Assembly: GCA_910588285.1 (NCBI GenBank)
Contig: CAJUQB010000031.1
Span: 1-48,651, forward strand
Source of the DNA: an uncultured Lachnospiraceae bacterium
Lineage (GTDB): Bacteria > Bacillota > Clostridia > Lachnospirales > Lachnospiraceae
Direction of reading: 5' to 3'
Length of the DNA stretch: 48,651 bases
Position 1 is the first letter of the stretch; each line of letters starts with the position of its first letter. This document shows, in pieces, positions 34,105 through 44,065 of the stretch. The position numbers and the translations under genes are program-made. Below the pieces are notes generated by a model. It was not told the origin of the DNA, did no database searches, and saw only the letters and a program-made list of their open reading frames with translations.

Positions 34105-35232
34105 GTGGAAAAAATCTTTTTCTTTGCAAATTTTTTTCCAGAGGATTTTACCCGGGGAATCACCAAAAAAGTGTGGGCGCAGATGTATGCGCTCAAAGAG
34201 TTAGGGTATGAAGTAACATATTATACGGGATATTTGGAGGATGGAGTAGCTGTTTTTGATAGCGACGGAAAAGTTGTGAAAAAGAAAAAATATTCTTTAA
34301 AAAAAATAAACCATATTTATCGCAATCAGATATTAAAAAAAACAGCTGCTGAATTTATAAAAACAAATGGTTGCCACATTGATATTGTTTATGCAAGATA
34401 TCTTTTTTTTGATGCAAATTACATAAGAATGTTGAAGCGGGCCCAGGAAGCAAAATGCAAAATTATTGTTGAAGCGCATTCCTATCCGACTTACATCAAA
34501 GGGGAATATATTATGTACCCGACATATCTGATCGATTACTTCTATAAGAGAGTAGCCCCAAAATATGTTGATCTGGTTGCAGCTGTTTCTTCTGTGCACA
34601 ATATATGGGGAATAAAAACTGTCAATATAGATAATGGAATAGATTTTATCAAAACAAAGGCAAAAAAAACCAACAGCACAATGCCAACTGTTATAAACAT
34701 TATTTGCGTATCCTATGAGTCGTCTGTTCACGGTTATGACCGGATGATACGAGGCTTAGGAAACTATTACAGGCAGGAAGGGAAGATTGAGGTAAGGCTG
34801 CTGCTTGTCGGAACTGTTCTGAATGAAACCTTAAAGCTGATACAAAAAGAAGGAATTGCCGATTATGTTGAGATCTTAGGAACAAAGGGCCCCCAAGAGT
34901 TAGATGAAATATATGACCGTTCTAATATAGGGATGGGTCTTCTTGCTCCTCATAGAATGGGGACGCTGGATTCTTCCGGACTAAAAACAAAAGAATATAT
35001 TGCCAAGGGTATTCCATTCTTCTACGCAGGGTACGGTCTGGAATGCTCTGGTGCGGATAAATTTACGATACGATTTGATGCAAATGATGATCCGATTGAT
35101 GTAGAGAAAATCGTTCTGTTTTATCTGGGACTGGAAAAGGAAGGACTGGAGCAGAGAATCCGGAATTGGGGCAAGCCGTATTCCTGGACCTACCAGTTGG
35201 AGAAAGTAATGAAGGTATTATATGAACAATAA
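34105..35232 (+). CDS. GT-B fold glycosyltransferase (GT4-like)
   Basis: 375-residue cytoplasmic glycosyltransferase. The N-terminal half has FFANFFPEDFTRGITKKVWAQ and KIIVEAHSYPTY; the C-terminal half has EILGTKGPQELDEIYDRSNIG and LKTKEYIAKGIPFFYAG. No clear E-x7-E motif is seen, so family assignment is weaker than for its neighbours. The GTG at 34105 is eight bases after GGAGGG; the TTG at 34099 is too close to it. It overlaps the next gene by 11 bases. Confidence 0.75.
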   Translation: MEKIFFFANFFPEDFTRGITKKVWAQMYALKELGYEVTYYTGYLEDGVAVFDSDGKVVKKKKYSLKKINHIYRNQILKKTAAEFIKTNGCHIDIVYARYLFFDANYIRMLKRAQEAKCKIIVEAHSYPTYIKGEYIMYPTYLIDYFYKRVAPKYVDLVAAVSSVHNIWGIKTVNIDNGIDFIKTKAKKTNSTMPTVINIICVSYESSVHGYDRMIRGLGNYYRQEGKIEVRLLLVGTVLNETLKLIQKEGIADYVEILGTKGPQELDEIYDRSNIGMGLLAPHRMGTLDSSGLKTKEYIAKGIPFFYAGYGLECSGADKFTIRFDANDDPIDVEKIVLFYLGLEKEGLEQRIRNWGKPYSWTYQLEKVMKVLYEQ

Positions 35233-36454
35233 AAAAAGCAAGCTGATAGATTTTCTGTCAGTGCTTCGTACCCTGACAGCAGCCTTATTTATTCCATTGC
35301 TTATTTCTCCACAGGGACTGGAAGGGCTGTTTTTGATGAATGCATTTGTCTGGGGAATAATGGTATTTATTACCCAACGACAGTCCCTTGAATATGTGCT
35401 GGGAAATAAACTTTTCTGGGTAAATTTATGCTACCCGGCGCTCCTTTATCTGATTGTAAATATTACAAACGGATTATTTATCAGACACAGTATCTTGCTT
35501 CCAATCATTATCTTTTACCTTCTATTCTATTACGAAAATGGCGGTTTTCAAAGTATAGAATACAGGATTGGTATGGGCACTGCCGTAGGATATTTGATTT
35601 TAATTCATTTTTATACAATATATATGTTAAATAAAGATGTAGATATATCCCGAAATCTTGCCTCTTCTGCATATAGTGAGCAGTATGCAAATATGTGGAC
35701 AGGTGGATACGATCATATTTACTTAACTATGCTCGGAAGTATTTGCCTGTTTGCTATAATTCTCAAATGCAAAGAAAACAGGTTGCGTTGGGGACTATTT
35801 CTACTAGAAATGATACAGATGGTACTTCTTTTTAAGGCTGGATACACGATGGCTTTACTTTTTACCGTGGGAGGTTTTATGCTGATCATTCTATTGGGAG
35901 TAAAAGAAAATAGAAAATTATGGCTTATCATTTTGACAGGAATGCTTTTATTTCCTTTGATCGTAATGGCAGGTAGAGAGATTCTTATGTTTTTGGCAGA
36001 ACATGTTTCTAATCGATACATGCATAACCGCTTAGTAGAAGTGGCAAATTTGTTGAAATTCAGCGGACTGAAAAAAAACGGTAGCATTGACGGACGCCTG
36101 TCATTATACCGTCTTTCGGCGGAAACGTTTTTCCATCATCCCCTTATTGGAGTCGGAAACAGTGATTCACTCAGAAAGGTTCTTTATGGCGGACATTCAA
36201 CAATAATAGACAAGCTGGCAAATTTTGGTCTCATTGGAGGCGGGACCTATCTGGCGCTGATTCTGTATAATTTTAAAAGTATATGTAAAAGGATAACAAA
36301 GAAGCATCGCTATATATATATGGCAGTTTTTCTAATCTATTTTTTGTTATCGGTCGTAAATATAACAGATCTTACAGCACTTAATGCAGTAGTTTTTTTA
36401 ATCATTCCGGCAGGAATATGTATTTACAGTGACAGGGAGCAGATGAAAAAATGA
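35222..36454 (+). CDS. Wzy-like O-antigen/polysaccharide polymerase
   Basis: Polytopic membrane protein (410 residues, about ten or more hydrophobic segments). It has the WzyC-like loop GRLSLYRLSAETFFHHPLIGVGNS followed by GGHSTIIDKLANFGLIGG. These are general ligase/polymerase marks. It would polymerise repeat units at the outer face of the membrane, with Wzx encoded at 38749. Locus 1 has no equivalent. Overlaps at both ends (11 and 4 bases) indicate a coupled operon. Confidence 0.8.
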   Translation: MNNKKSKLIDFLSVLRTLTAALFIPLLISPQGLEGLFLMNAFVWGIMVFITQRQSLEYVLGNKLFWVNLCYPALLYLIVNITNGLFIRHSILLPIIIFYLLFYYENGGFQSIEYRIGMGTAVGYLILIHFYTIYMLNKDVDISRNLASSAYSEQYANMWTGGYDHIYLTMLGSICLFAIILKCKENRLRWGLFLLEMIQMVLLFKAGYTMALLFTVGGFMLIILLGVKENRKLWLIILTGMLLFPLIVMAGREILMFLAEHVSNRYMHNRLVEVANLLKFSGLKKNGSIDGRLSLYRLSAETFFHHPLIGVGNSDSLRKVLYGGHSTIIDKLANFGLIGGGTYLALILYNFKSICKRITKKHRYIYMAVFLIYFLLSVVNITDLTALNAVVFLIIPAGICIYSDREQMKK

Positions 36455-37611
36455 ATATATTAATGATTTGCAACTCATATCCCAACAGACAATATCCAAA
36501 TGCATATGTATTTGTTCACAACCAGACCCAGATGCTCCAAAAGCGTGGCCACCATGTGGTTGTCATGGATATTGATCTGCGCTCTCTCCGTTGGAGGCGT
36601 AAATATGGATTTTGGATTGATACATATGAAGGTGTAGTAGTTTACCGTATGTCATTTCCCTTTGTTACAAGAAGTCCGATGCCACCGGAATGTGTAAACT
36701 GGGTAACCAGGAGATTGGCATTAATTGTATACAAAAAAATGTTGCAAAATGGAGAGCGCTTTGATTTGATGCATGCCCATTTTGCATTTGCAAGCGGTGC
36801 GGCAGCTGCTGTCATTAAGAAGCGGTTTGGCCTCCCTTATGTTATTACAGAACATTCCTCCGGTATACATATGGGCAAGAAAAATATAGTAAAGGCCAGT
36901 TTGGATTGCTATCATTATGCGGATCAAATTGTTACCGTCAGCAATGTATTGAGGGATGCTTTGAAAAAATGTGGAATCCATCAAAGGATCCATGTGATTC
37001 CTAATGTGGTAAATACCAATAGATTTCGCCCAGATAGCTCATGTAAACAAAATGACGTATTTACTTTCTTGACAGTAACCCGACTTGTCCCCGAAAAAGG
37101 AATTGATCTTTTACTAACTGCTTTTGCCCAAATGCGAAAGCAGCATCCTAATATAGCGTTAATTATTGCAGGCGATGGGGATGAACGAAGCCGGCTTGAG
37201 AAATTGGCAAAGGAGCTTGAAATATCAGATAAAGCAATGTTTAAAGGAATGATTCCAAATCGCGAAATGCCATTGATATATAACAGGGCAGATTGTTTTG
37301 TCCTGCCTTCTCACAATGAGACCTTTGGCATGGTATACGCAGAAGCGGCTTCATGTGGACTGCCTGTAATTGGAACCAAATGTGGTGGACCGGAAGATAT
37401 TATCTGTGAAAAGAACGGTTTATTAATAGATCGATTTGATGCAAAACCTCTGAAAGCAGCTATGGAAAAAATCTATGGGGATTACCAAAACTATTGCAAT
37501 CAGAAAGAACAGATGCACCAGGATATTGAAACTCGATTTGGAGAAACTCGGGTTTATCAAATGCTAATGCAGGTTTACAAGCATCTGAAAAACGAGGGAA
37601 ACGTATTATGA
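36451..37611 (+). CDS. Glycosyltransferase family 4
   Basis: 386-residue GT-B enzyme. It has NILMICNSYPNRQYPNAYVF at the N-terminus and VIPNVVNTNRF, and TVTRLVPEKGIDLLL follows. The E-x7-E motif is ETFGMVYAE (E290, E298). The ATGA overlap with the polymerase gene upstream and the 4-base overlap with the gene downstream show tight coupling. Donor unknown. Confidence 0.9.
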   Translation: MNILMICNSYPNRQYPNAYVFVHNQTQMLQKRGHHVVVMDIDLRSLRWRRKYGFWIDTYEGVVVYRMSFPFVTRSPMPPECVNWVTRRLALIVYKKMLQNGERFDLMHAHFAFASGAAAAVIKKRFGLPYVITEHSSGIHMGKKNIVKASLDCYHYADQIVTVSNVLRDALKKCGIHQRIHVIPNVVNTNRFRPDSSCKQNDVFTFLTVTRLVPEKGIDLLLTAFAQMRKQHPNIALIIAGDGDERSRLEKLAKELEISDKAMFKGMIPNREMPLIYNRADCFVLPSHNETFGMVYAEAASCGLPVIGTKCGGPEDIICEKNGLLIDRFDAKPLKAAMEKIYGDYQNYCNQKEQMHQDIETRFGETRVYQMLMQVYKHLKNEGNVL

Positions 37612-38759
37612 ATAAAATTCTATACTGCCATGGAGGCAGCGGAAATAAAGGATGTGAGGCCATTGTAAGAAGCACACTTAATATTTTAGGGACGCAAAAT
37701 ACCACTGTGCTGAGTAATAACCTGCAGGAAGATCTTGAAGCGGGGCTGGATCAAATCTGTAGCTTCGGAAAGGCAACTTTTGAGATAAAACGGCATAGTT
37801 TGATTGATTGGATGATTAAGGGTTGGTATTTTTTGTTTAAGAGTCAATTTTTAACTTATCACATTTTATATCATCCACTGGAGAAAGTAAATTGGAAGAA
37901 TGCAATTGCAGTTTCAGTGGGAGGTGATAATTATTGCTATGATGGCTCCGCTCCTTTATTATCAAGGTTTAATAAAAATATTAAACGGAAGGGGGGGATT
38001 TCCATATTATGGGGATGTTCTATCGAACCATGGCGTATAGATCGTAGATTAATAAATGATTTGAGGCGTTACGATTTGATTACTGCCAGGGAAAGTATCA
38101 CGTATAATGCGCTGAAAAAAGCCGGTATTAAACACGTCTATCTTTATCCGGATCCAGCATTTACATTACCCGTACAACCTGTTGATTTTAATCCTCAAGA
38201 CACAATTGGCATAAATCTTAGCCCCTATATGCTTGCTAATGCAGCTACAGCCAAGCAAATAAAAAATGAATTGTATGATCTTTTGGACTGGATCTTGCAA
38301 AAAACAGAATTGCATATTTTATTTATTTCTCATGTTGAGAAGCCAGGAAACAGTGATATAGAGACTGTTCTTCAGAATTGTGAGCCATATTTAAAGAACC
38401 CGCGGATAAATATTCTGCCTTCGGAGTACAACTGTATGGAAACAAAGGATATCATTTCAAAGTGCCGGTTTTTCATAGGCGCCCGAACACACGCTACAAT
38501 TGCAGCATATTCAACCGGTGTACCAACATTAGTAGTTGGCTATTCTGTAAAAGCTTTGGGCATTGCAAAAGATATATGGGGAGAAAAAGACAATCTTATT
38601 GTCGACACAAGAACGGCGAAGGGCCCAAGTCTTCTGGATAAATTTAAATATATGTATAAACATGAACATGAACTACGGGATTATTTAAAGGAGTTTATTC
38701 CCGGTTACATTGCACATGCATGGAAGGCGGGAGATCTGGTGCAAAATTATGAAAGCTAA
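37608..38759 (+). CDS. Polysaccharide pyruvyl transferase family protein (WcaK/CsaB-like)
   Basis: 383-residue member of the PS_pyruv_trans family: GSGNKGCEAIVRST at the N-terminus, ISILWGCSIEP, TARES, and RFFIGARTHATIAAYSTGVPTL near the C-terminus. Family members add a ketal-linked pyruvate from phosphoenolpyruvate to a sugar, giving the polymer a negative charge. The gene is four bases into the preceding one and is three genes from an FrhB-like Fe-S protein, a pairing seen in other surface loci. Some family members are not pyruvyltransferases, so the activity is inferred. Confidence 0.85.
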   Translation: MNKILYCHGGSGNKGCEAIVRSTLNILGTQNTTVLSNNLQEDLEAGLDQICSFGKATFEIKRHSLIDWMIKGWYFLFKSQFLTYHILYHPLEKVNWKNAIAVSVGGDNYCYDGSAPLLSRFNKNIKRKGGISILWGCSIEPWRIDRRLINDLRRYDLITARESITYNALKKAGIKHVYLYPDPAFTLPVQPVDFNPQDTIGINLSPYMLANAATAKQIKNELYDLLDWILQKTELHILFISHVEKPGNSDIETVLQNCEPYLKNPRINILPSEYNCMETKDIISKCRFFIGARTHATIAAYSTGVPTLVVGYSVKALGIAKDIWGEKDNLIVDTRTAKGPSLLDKFKYMYKHEHELRDYLKEFIPGYIAHAWKAGDLVQNYES

Positions 38760-40269
38760 GGAACAGATACAGGCCGCCGTAATCCTATCCTATGCGAACA
38801 TGCTGCTTGGGCTGCTCATTTCATTTCTATATACACCATTTATGCTTCGGATACTTGGGAAGAGCGAATATGGTCTATATAATATCGCAGCATCTTTTGT
38901 AGGGTATCTTGGATTGCTGGATTTTGGATTTAGCAGTGCATATATTCGCTTTTTCTCTCAATACCATGTAAAAAAAGATACTGAGGGATTGGCCAAATTA
39001 AACGGAACATTTACGCTGCTCTTTACGATCATAGGATTATTTGTATTAATTACCGGAGGCATATTAATCCTAAATTTAGATGTTTTTTTTGGAAAGAAAT
39101 TAACCATAGATGAATTACAGAAAACAAAGCATTTAGTTGCAATCCTAGTTGTAAACCTGGCACTTTCATTCCCTTTTCAGATATTCAGCTCCTATATGAA
39201 TGCCCGGGAAAAATTTGTATACCAGCGGCTGCTTCAGCTTTTAAAAACAATGGTTAATCCTCTTTTGGCGATTCTGCTTATGCTGGCCGGGTATCAATCA
39301 TTTGCACTTGTTGCAGCCATCGTAACGGTAAATATGAGTATCAATATTGTAAATATGGTATATGCCATATATAAACTTCATATAACAATAAGTTTTCGGA
39401 AAATGGAAACACGGTTTGCAAAAGAAATTGCTGGATTTTCAGGTTTTATATTTATCAATATGGTAGTTGATGAAATAAATTGGAATGTTGACAAAATGCT
39501 GTTAGGAAGCTTTAGCGGTACGACAGCTGTTGCTGTATACAGTTTGGCCGGCCAAATAAATAGCTATTATAAATCAATTTCTACCTCAGTATCAAATGTT
39601 TTTTCTCCTAAAATACATCGGATGGTTCTGGAAGAAGACGATGCCGCATTAACAAATATCTTTACTCGCGTAGGAAGGATCCAGTTTATGCTATTGTCGG
39701 CAGTTCTTCTGGGGGTCTGCTTTTGGGGAAAATATTTTATCTTGCTTTGGGGTGGGAAAGGGTATGAAGATGCTTTCCCGATTTTACTGATTCTGATGTT
39801 TGCAGTTACGATTCCCTTAATGCAGAATCTGGGCATAGAAATTCAACGGGCTAAAAACATGCATCAATTTCGTTCCTTTGCATACTTGCTGATAGCCCTT
39901 TTGAATATTTTTTTGAGTATTCCTCTATGTAAAAGATTTGAAGGAATCGGATGTTCCATAGGAACAGCTGTTTCTCTGGTTATAGGGAATGGCTGGATCA
40001 TGAATTGGTATTATTCCAAAAAAATGAAATTAGATATTCGTTATTTTTGGTCTCAAATATTAAAAATACTTCCTGCACTGATATTTCCTTTGGTTTATGG
40101 AATGGTAGTTACGACAATATTTCCGGTAAATAGCGTTGTGACATTTATTATTGAACTGGTTCTGTTTCTGGGACTGTTTGTATGGTCATTACATTCCCTT
40201 GGCATGAATGAGGAAGAAAAACAGCTGTTTTATAACTTAATAAATAAAGTTAGGAATTTGAAAAAATGA
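38749..40269 (+). CDS. Wzx-like polysaccharide flippase
   Basis: 506-residue MOP/PST superfamily membrane protein with about 12-14 hydrophobic helices. Its start, SYANMLLGLLISFLYTPFML, is typical, and it has DFGFSSAYIRFFSQY. It would move lipid-linked repeat units across the membrane for the Wzy-like polymerase. The ATG at 38749 overlaps the preceding gene by 11 bases; a TTG at 38710 would lengthen it without reason. It ends 4 bases inside the next gene. Confidence 0.88.
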   Translation: MKAKEQIQAAVILSYANMLLGLLISFLYTPFMLRILGKSEYGLYNIAASFVGYLGLLDFGFSSAYIRFFSQYHVKKDTEGLAKLNGTFTLLFTIIGLFVLITGGILILNLDVFFGKKLTIDELQKTKHLVAILVVNLALSFPFQIFSSYMNAREKFVYQRLLQLLKTMVNPLLAILLMLAGYQSFALVAAIVTVNMSINIVNMVYAIYKLHITISFRKMETRFAKEIAGFSGFIFINMVVDEINWNVDKMLLGSFSGTTAVAVYSLAGQINSYYKSISTSVSNVFSPKIHRMVLEEDDAALTNIFTRVGRIQFMLLSAVLLGVCFWGKYFILLWGGKGYEDAFPILLILMFAVTIPLMQNLGIEIQRAKNMHQFRSFAYLLIALLNIFLSIPLCKRFEGIGCSIGTAVSLVIGNGWIMNWYYSKKMKLDIRYFWSQILKILPALIFPLVYGMVVTTIFPVNSVVTFIIELVLFLGLFVWSLHSLGMNEEEKQLFYNLINKVRNLKK

Positions 40270-41480
40270 TAAAGATATCAAAAAAATCTGACTGTACAGG
40301 CTGCCATGCCTGTTATAATATCTGCCCGCAGCATTGTATCACAATGACCGCTGACACAGAGGGATTTCAGTATCCTGTGATAGATACCAAACGCTGCATA
40401 TCCTGCGGCCAATGCGAGGAGATTTGTCCGATAAAGCATGAACCCGCTCTCATGCAAGAGCCGAAGCTGTACTATGGCTGGAATCAACAGGAGGAGGTGC
40501 GGTATAAAAGTTCATCCGGCGGTATCTTTACGGCACTGGCGGAATGGATCCTGTCACATGAAGGAGTGGTATACGGCGCCGGTATGGATGAACAAATGAC
40601 GGTAAAGCAAATGAGAATCTCTGCCAGGGATGAGCTGCATATATTATGTGGATCTAAATATGTGCAAAGCTGTGTCGGAGATACTTTTGCACAAGTAAAG
40701 GAGGATCTGGGAGCGAAACGCTGGGTATACTATTCCGGCACTTCCTGTCAAATTGCAGGACTTCGTAACTATTTGAAACGGGAATACGAAAAATTGATAT
40801 GTCAGGACATTATTTGCCATGGGGTGCCATCCCCTAAGGTTTGGCGATTGTACCTGGAAGCGCAAAAAAGCCCTGCCAGATCACAAGTAGAAAAAGCAGA
40901 GTTTAGAAATAAAAGCAAAGGGTGGTCAAACTATCGCATACAGCTCACCTTTAAAAATAAAAAAACATATCAGAAGCATCATAGTAAAGATCTATTTATG
41001 AAATTATTTTTAAAAAATGTTATTTTAAGGCCTTCTTGCTATGAATGTCATTTAAAAAAAAAGTGTCAGGTAAGTGATCTCACTCTGGGAGATTTTTGGG
41101 GAGTTCATAAAGTTTTTCCAAAGCTTTATGATGATAAGGGAATCTCTATGATCTTGGTTAACTCACAAAAGGGACAAGCGTTGATAGATAAAATATCCCA
41201 AAATGATATTCGCCTGGGTTACATAGAACGGGATCTTTTAGAAGAAGGATATAATACATCAGCACGACATTCAGCGATCCCTCATATTCAGCGATCGAGA
41301 TTTTTTTCAGAATTAGAAAATGAGGGAATTGTAAAAACTGGAAAATCTGTGCTTAAAGAACCCGTAAGCATTACGAAATTTAAGGAATCTGTCATAAAGA
41401 AATTGGTACAAGTAAAACGCAGGCTGATAAAGCTTCGAAATACAATTTTTTATAGAAATATTAGAGAGGAATTAAAATGA
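40266..41480 (+). CDS. FrhB-like Fe-S protein (coenzyme F420 hydrogenase/dehydrogenase beta subunit family)
   Basis: 404 residues. Two [4Fe-4S] sets lie at the N-terminus: C10-x2-C13-x2-C16-x3-C20 and C44-x2-C47-x2-C50-x3-C54. The rest matches FrhB/FdhB: YKSSSGGIFTAL, YSGTSCQIAGL, CQDIICHGVPSP, SDLTLGDFWG. The family occurs in F420 enzymes but also, without F420, in surface polysaccharide loci near pyruvyltransferases, where the role is unknown. It may reduce a bound group or a sugar. RBS AGGAA, 4-base overlap with the flippase gene. Confidence 0.85.
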   Translation: MIKISKKSDCTGCHACYNICPQHCITMTADTEGFQYPVIDTKRCISCGQCEEICPIKHEPALMQEPKLYYGWNQQEEVRYKSSSGGIFTALAEWILSHEGVVYGAGMDEQMTVKQMRISARDELHILCGSKYVQSCVGDTFAQVKEDLGAKRWVYYSGTSCQIAGLRNYLKREYEKLICQDIICHGVPSPKVWRLYLEAQKSPARSQVEKAEFRNKSKGWSNYRIQLTFKNKKTYQKHHSKDLFMKLFLKNVILRPSCYECHLKKKCQVSDLTLGDFWGVHKVFPKLYDDKGISMILVNSQKGQALIDKISQNDIRLGYIERDLLEEGYNTSARHSAIPHIQRSRFFSELENEGIVKTGKSVLKEPVSITKFKESVIKKLVQVKRRLIKLRNTIFYRNIREELK

Positions 41481-42712
41481 TGGACGTTAAGGCTGACAGT
41501 AACAGGATTAATATAAAATCTCTCGTATATTATACGATGAGTAAATGGTGGCTTTATTGCATAATTCTTATATTGACTGCAGGTGTGACTTTTGCTTGGC
41601 AAACCATTGAGATAAAGCAGGAAAATATGAGTCAGCAAAAAACTTCCTTAACCCAGGAAGAGCAGGAGCAGCTGGATGCATTTTACAGTCAACAGGAAAG
41701 CGCTGACGTTTTGAATCAATATAACGCGAATTCCATCTATATGAAAATTGATCCCTATAATGAAACATGCTGTATATACCTGTTCCATATTCGGGATTCA
41801 GAGATGGCTTCCCAAATGGTATTTAATATAGAAAAATTATTTCAGGGTGGGACATTTGCCCAAATGGCAGCAGAACAGCTTCAAATTAACAGTAAATATT
41901 TGGAGGAACTGATTTGCTATGAGCTTTTGCCAATGGATCATAATGAATATATAGCAAAAATTATGATCCTAATGCCAGACAATGATCAAAGAGATTTGTT
42001 TGAACAGGTTTATACAGAAATATTACAGACAAATATTTTGAACAGATATTCGGATGCATTCTATGTATTTGAGAAAAACATGATAGAGCGAGTAGATAAC
42101 GATTTATTATCAGGTCAGCAAAACTTTTTGTCAAGAAAAGCTACATCTGATAATATGCTGGTCTCTTTGAAAACAGCATTAAACGAAAGGCAGCTCAGGG
42201 TCTTAAACAACACGGAAAATCCTGCGGTTAAAACAACCTGCGATTTGAGAGCTGTCATAAAAATTGCTGTGGCCTTAACAGCATTTGCTGTAATTTTGGT
42301 AATGTTATATTTTGTACAAAATAATTTTATTTGTATAAAAGAGGATGTAGAACAGGCTTTTGACATAAGAGGCTTCTACCTAAAAGGATCGAATAAAAGG
42401 CAGAATTCAGAGACGTTTCATCAGCTGTTTGGCTTTATAAAGCATATTGGAGCTTCTAGCGTGTACTTTTGTAAGCCAACAGAGAGGGGGATGTTGGAAA
42501 AGCAATTTGCAGATTTCGCACAGGAAAGCTCTCTTGAAATAAAATTTATAAAGAAATTATGTGGGGATTACACAGAGGCTGATTTGGAAAAAGGGATAAA
42601 AGATGTCGTTGTCTGCTTGAAGAAAGGAAAAACAAGACTAAAAGAATTACAGCGTCTGTATGCATATTGTAAAGAAATGGACTATCGGATTTTGGCAATC
42701 GTATTGTTTTAA
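41477..42712 (+). CDS. Wzz/Wzc-like polysaccharide co-polymerase with degenerate C-terminal kinase-like domain
   Basis: 411 residues: a cytoplasmic N-terminus, a transmembrane helix at about residues 29-45, an outer region of about 220 residues, a second helix at about 258-275, and a cytoplasmic domain of about 130 residues. The C-terminus (CLKKGKTRLKELQ and the ending RILAIVLF) resembles the tail of BY-kinases of the Wzc/CapB class. The place of Walker A reads GASSVYFCKPTERG, with no G-x4-GK-[ST], so kinase activity is unlikely. It probably controls chain length or anchors the assembly machinery of locus 2. Two ATG codons lie in tandem at the start; RBS GAGGAAT. Confidence 0.75.
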   Translation: MMDVKADSNRINIKSLVYYTMSKWWLYCIILILTAGVTFAWQTIEIKQENMSQQKTSLTQEEQEQLDAFYSQQESADVLNQYNANSIYMKIDPYNETCCIYLFHIRDSEMASQMVFNIEKLFQGGTFAQMAAEQLQINSKYLEELICYELLPMDHNEYIAKIMILMPDNDQRDLFEQVYTEILQTNILNRYSDAFYVFEKNMIERVDNDLLSGQQNFLSRKATSDNMLVSLKTALNERQLRVLNNTENPAVKTTCDLRAVIKIAVALTAFAVILVMLYFVQNNFICIKEDVEQAFDIRGFYLKGSNKRQNSETFHQLFGFIKHIGASSVYFCKPTERGMLEKQFADFAQESSLEIKFIKKLCGDYTEADLEKGIKDVVVCLKKGKTRLKELQRLYAYCKEMDYRILAIVLF

Positions 42713-42727
42713 AAATGGAGAAAATTG

Positions 42728-44044
42728 ATGGATAAAGAAAAACTATTAAAAAAGATAAGTAAAAGAGAAATTGTAGTTGGGGTTATCGGCTTGGGATATG
42801 TTGGCTTACCCTTAGCAGTGGAAAAGGCCAAAGCCGGTTTTAAAACTATTGGTTTTGATGTTCAAAAGGAAAAAGTCACTTTGGTAAATAGCGGAACTAA
42901 TTATATTGGCGATGTGGTAGATTCTGATTTAAGGAATTTAGTATTAGAAGGAAAATTGTATGCGACCTCTGATTTCAGCTTTGTAAAGGATGTTGATTTT
43001 GTGGCTATCTGTGTGCCAACTCCATTAGATGCACATCAGCAGCCAGATATTAGCTATGTCAGATCATCCTCCGAAGAAATTGCAAAATATCTGAAGCCAA
43101 ATACAATGGTTGTTCTAGAATCCACTACATATCCTGGCACAACGGAGGAATTGATTAAACCCATCTTAGAAGACGGTTCCGGCTTAAAATGCGGTAAAGA
43201 TTTTTATCTTGGCTTTTCTCCGGAAAGGGTGGATCCGGGAAATCTGATATACAAAACAAAGAATACGCCTAAAGTGGTAGGCGGAATTGGAGCGGATGCC
43301 ACAGAATGTATTGCGGCAATGTATCGTGCTGTCCTGGAGGGGGAGGTATTTGAAGTTTCCTCGCCAGCCGTTGCCGAAATGGAAAAGATTTTAGAAAATA
43401 CCTATAGAAATGTAAATATTGGATTGATCAATGAATTAGCGATGCTATGTAATAAAATGAAGATTTCTCTTTGGGAAGTAATTGATGCCGCCAAGACAAA
43501 GCCATACGGCTTCCAGGCATTTTATCCCGGCCCAGGCTTAGGAGGCCACTGTATTCCATTAGATCCGTATTATTTATCGTGGAAAGCGCGAGAATATGGA
43601 TTCCATACATCCATGATTGAGAGCTCTATGATGGTCAATGACAGGATGCCGGAATACTGTGCGGAAAGAGCAAATAAAATTTTGAATCAGTTCCAAAAAT
43701 CTATGAAAAGCTCCAGCATTCTGGTACTTGGAATCGCATATAAGCAGGATATTGATGATTATCGTGAAAGTCCTGCCATACGAGTGATAGAGGAATTAAA
43801 GAAAATGGGTGCGCAGGTAGACTACTATGATCCATGGATTGCATCATATCGCAATAATGGAATATGTTATAAGGGCCTGAAATCTATTTGTGCAGAGGAT
43901 GTTAAACATTATGATTTAGTAATGATTACAGCTGCACATTCAAATGTGGATTATGAAATGGTTCAAAAAAATGCAAAAATTATATTTGATACAAAAAATG
44001 TAACAAAAAATCTGGCTGATAGAAGCAATATAGAGATTTTATAA
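42728..44044 (+). CDS. Nucleotide sugar dehydrogenase (WbpA/WecC-like UDP-HexNAc 6-dehydrogenase)
   Basis: NAD-dependent enzyme, 438 residues. It has the NAD motif VIGLGYVGLPLA, the SPERVDPGN segment and the catalytic Cys in GGHCIPLDPYYLSWKA (C275). These marks are closer to the UDP-GlcNAc/ManNAc dehydrogenases than to UDP-glucose dehydrogenase. It oxidises the C6 alcohol to the uronate. The product would add a negative charge to the locus 2 polymer. ATG 42728 with GGAG upstream; TTG 42725 is an alternative. Confidence 0.9.
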   Translation: MDKEKLLKKISKREIVVGVIGLGYVGLPLAVEKAKAGFKTIGFDVQKEKVTLVNSGTNYIGDVVDSDLRNLVLEGKLYATSDFSFVKDVDFVAICVPTPLDAHQQPDISYVRSSSEEIAKYLKPNTMVVLESTTYPGTTEELIKPILEDGSGLKCGKDFYLGFSPERVDPGNLIYKTKNTPKVVGGIGADATECIAAMYRAVLEGEVFEVSSPAVAEMEKILENTYRNVNIGLINELAMLCNKMKISLWEVIDAAKTKPYGFQAFYPGPGLGGHCIPLDPYYLSWKAREYGFHTSMIESSMMVNDRMPEYCAERANKILNQFQKSMKSSSILVLGIAYKQDIDDYRESPAIRVIEELKKMGAQVDYYDPWIASYRNNGICYKGLKSICAEDVKHYDLVMITAAHSNVDYEMVQKNAKIIFDTKNVTKNLADRSNIEIL

Positions 44045-44065
44045 AAGCAGAAAGGCTATAAACAA

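Noticed and set aside
33360..34129. Long antisense reading frames of 237 and 216 codons opposite the LpxD-like gene
   Set aside because: They are complementary to a repeat-rich beta-helix gene, show no recognisable domain, and lack good ribosome binding sites. The + strand gene has clear motifs.
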